Source of the DNA: Anaerolineae bacterium
Lineage (GTDB): Bacteria; Chloroflexota; Anaerolineae; J102
Length of the DNA stretch: 7,683 nt
Direction: 5' to 3'
Assembly: GCA_026985975.1 (NCBI GenBank)
Contig: JALSPL010000469.1
Coordinates: 1 to 7,683, forward strand
Shown here: one piece after another, positions 7,221 to 7,683 of the stretch
Position numbering within the stretch: the first letter of the stretch is position 1
Layout of the letters: every line of letters begins with the position of its first letter
Notes under the pieces: model-generated
Databases searched by the model: none
What the model was told of the DNA's origin: nothing
Seen by the model: the letters and a program-made list of their open reading frames with translations, nothing else
Position numbers and translations under genes: made by a program

Positions 7221-7276
7221 GAGATTCATCGAGATTCATTGAGATTCATTGAGATTCATTGAGATTCATTGAGATT
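7221..7276. repeat. 10-bp tandem array, unit GAGATTCATT
   Basis: Five complete decamers (the first ending in C instead of T, the next four identical) are followed by a partial sixth unit, GAGATT. The near identity of the copies indicates recent expansion by slippage. The period equals about one turn of B-DNA, so each copy presents the same face. Confidence 0.92.
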
Positions 7277-7278
7277 TT

Positions 7279-7333
7279 GAATCTCCACCGAACATCCATT
7301 GAATCTCTACCGAATCTCCATCAATCTTCCATC
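7279..7333. repeat. 11-bp degenerate tandem array, unit GAATCTCCAYC, facing the 10-bp array
   Basis: Five consecutive 11-bp units can be read: GAATCTCCACC, GAACATCCATT, GAATCTCTACC, GAATCTCCATC and AATCTTCCATC. Their core GAATCTC is the reverse complement of GAGATTC, the core of the neighbouring decamer array. The two arrays meet at GAGATT-TTG-AATCTC (7271-7285), a hairpin with a three-base loop. Copies are more diverged than in the decamer array, suggesting greater age or a different constraint. Confidence 0.8.
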
Positions 7334-7490
7334 TTTTTATCTGCGCAGATCAGATTTTTCGGCTTTTTTTGCGTTCTAATCTTTTATTTTCGGAACAGGT
7401 ATCATGAGCGTTTGCACGCCAATAAGGAATGAAAATCTGGAACGCAGATACCGCTGATACTCGCAGATTAGCGCAGATTATTCTGATTTT
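7331..7490. repeat. Tandem long repeat, copy 1 (160 bp)
   Basis: This is the first of two tandem copies, starting ATCTTTTT and ending TTCTGATTTT. It opens with the perfect palindrome ATCTGCGCAGAT (7339-7350) and closes with CGCAGATTAGCGCAGATTA, whose GCGCAGAT can pair back with ATCTGCGC of the palindrome. The centre has CATGAGCGTTTGCACGCC. The ATCTGCG/CGCAGATTA vocabulary is that of dispersed intergenic repeats common in Chloroflexota and some other phyla. Copy 1 is nine bases longer than copy 2 through small indels in the 5' third. Confidence 0.88.
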
Positions 7491-7641
7491 ATCTTTTTGA
7501 TCTGCGCAGATCAGACTTTTCTGCGTCATCTGCGTTCTATTTACGGAACAGATGCCATGAGCGTCTGCACGCCGATAAGAATGAAAATCTGAACGCAGAT
7601 ACCGCTGATGCCCGCAGATTAGCACAGATTATTCTGATTTT
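7491..7641. repeat. Tandem long repeat, copy 2 (151 bp)
   Basis: The second copy keeps the order of copy 1: the palindrome, extended here to 16 bp (TGATCTGCGCAGATCA, 7498-7513), then ATCTGCGTTC (7528-7537), the CATGAGCGTCTGCACGCC centre, GAACGCAGAT (7591-7600) pairing exactly with the previous element, and CGCAGATTAGCACAGATTA. ATCTTT at 7642-7647 begins what would be a third copy but diverges at once. The nested inverted repeats suggest a hairpin-forming element. Confidence 0.88.
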
Positions 7642-7683
7642 ATCTTTGGCTCCACTGAAAAAAGGTCGGGATCAGCAGCAACG

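Larger units (their letters stand above)
7087..7683. other. Gene-free region upstream of the mutase
   Basis: No credible gene is visible in these roughly 600 bases. From left to right they hold the mutase ribosome site and candidate promoter, about 50 bases without a recognised signal, the 10-bp and 11-bp facing arrays, the two long repeats, and a final 36 bases in which I recognise nothing. Small open frames inside the long repeats follow the repeats and are not taken as genes. Confidence 0.8.

Noticed and set aside
7350..7625. Minus-strand open frame of 91 codons
   Set aside because: It lies wholly inside the two tandem long repeats; its sequence is the repeat translated, a common false gene with this repeat type.
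7331..7641. CRISPR array
   Set aside because: Only two copies of about 155 bp exist, with no short repeat-spacer alternation and no cas gene in view.

Overview
This window is a bacterial chromosomal segment in which every supported gene lies on the minus strand, so the text below reads right to left. The core genes are GC-rich. The combination points to a Chloroflexota (Anaerolineae-like) bacterium: a B12-dependent acyl-CoA mutase made as separate large and small subunits, a divergent Prs, an ArsA/Get3-like ATPase with a 'DMAPTGATL' switch, tandem VapBC modules, and dispersed 'CGCAGATTA' repeats. This assignment is inference from style, because no taxonomic marker gene is present.

Layout, right to left. 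7683-7168: gene-free repeat region with two tandem ~155-bp repeats, an 11-bp tandem array and a facing 10-bp tandem array. 7167-7138: candidate promoter. 7086-5401: large subunit of an adenosylcobalamin acyl-CoA mutase. 5400-3900: two toxin-antitoxin modules in tandem, each with its own promoter and palindrome, visibly more AT-rich than the surroundings. 3891-3487: B12-binding small subunit of the mutase. 3472-2453: MeaB-type G-protein chaperone. 2448-2432: small terminator-like hairpin. 2346 (or 2382)-1378: ribose-phosphate pyrophosphokinase, coupled by a GTGA overlap to an unrecognised 192-residue protein (1381-803). 727-1: an ArsA-like ATPase running off the left edge.

How the genes work together. 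The large subunit, small subunit and MeaB form a complete adenosylcobalamin mutase system: substrate-binding barrel, cobalamin carrier, and GTPase for cofactor loading and protection. Such genes are usually named methylmalonyl-CoA mutase. Here, however, the two residues that set substrate choice are Phe and Gln instead of Tyr and Arg, the pattern of isobutyryl-CoA mutase. The system therefore probably interconverts isobutyryl-CoA and n-butyryl-CoA, or a similar pair without a free carboxylate.

The most notable structure is the pair of VapBC-like modules wedged between the two mutase subunit genes. The last toxin's stop codon lies inside the Shine-Dalgarno of the small-subunit gene, so toxin-antitoxin transcription probably also feeds the small subunit and meaB. 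The second notable structure is the pair of facing, helically phased short-repeat arrays upstream of the mutase promoter.
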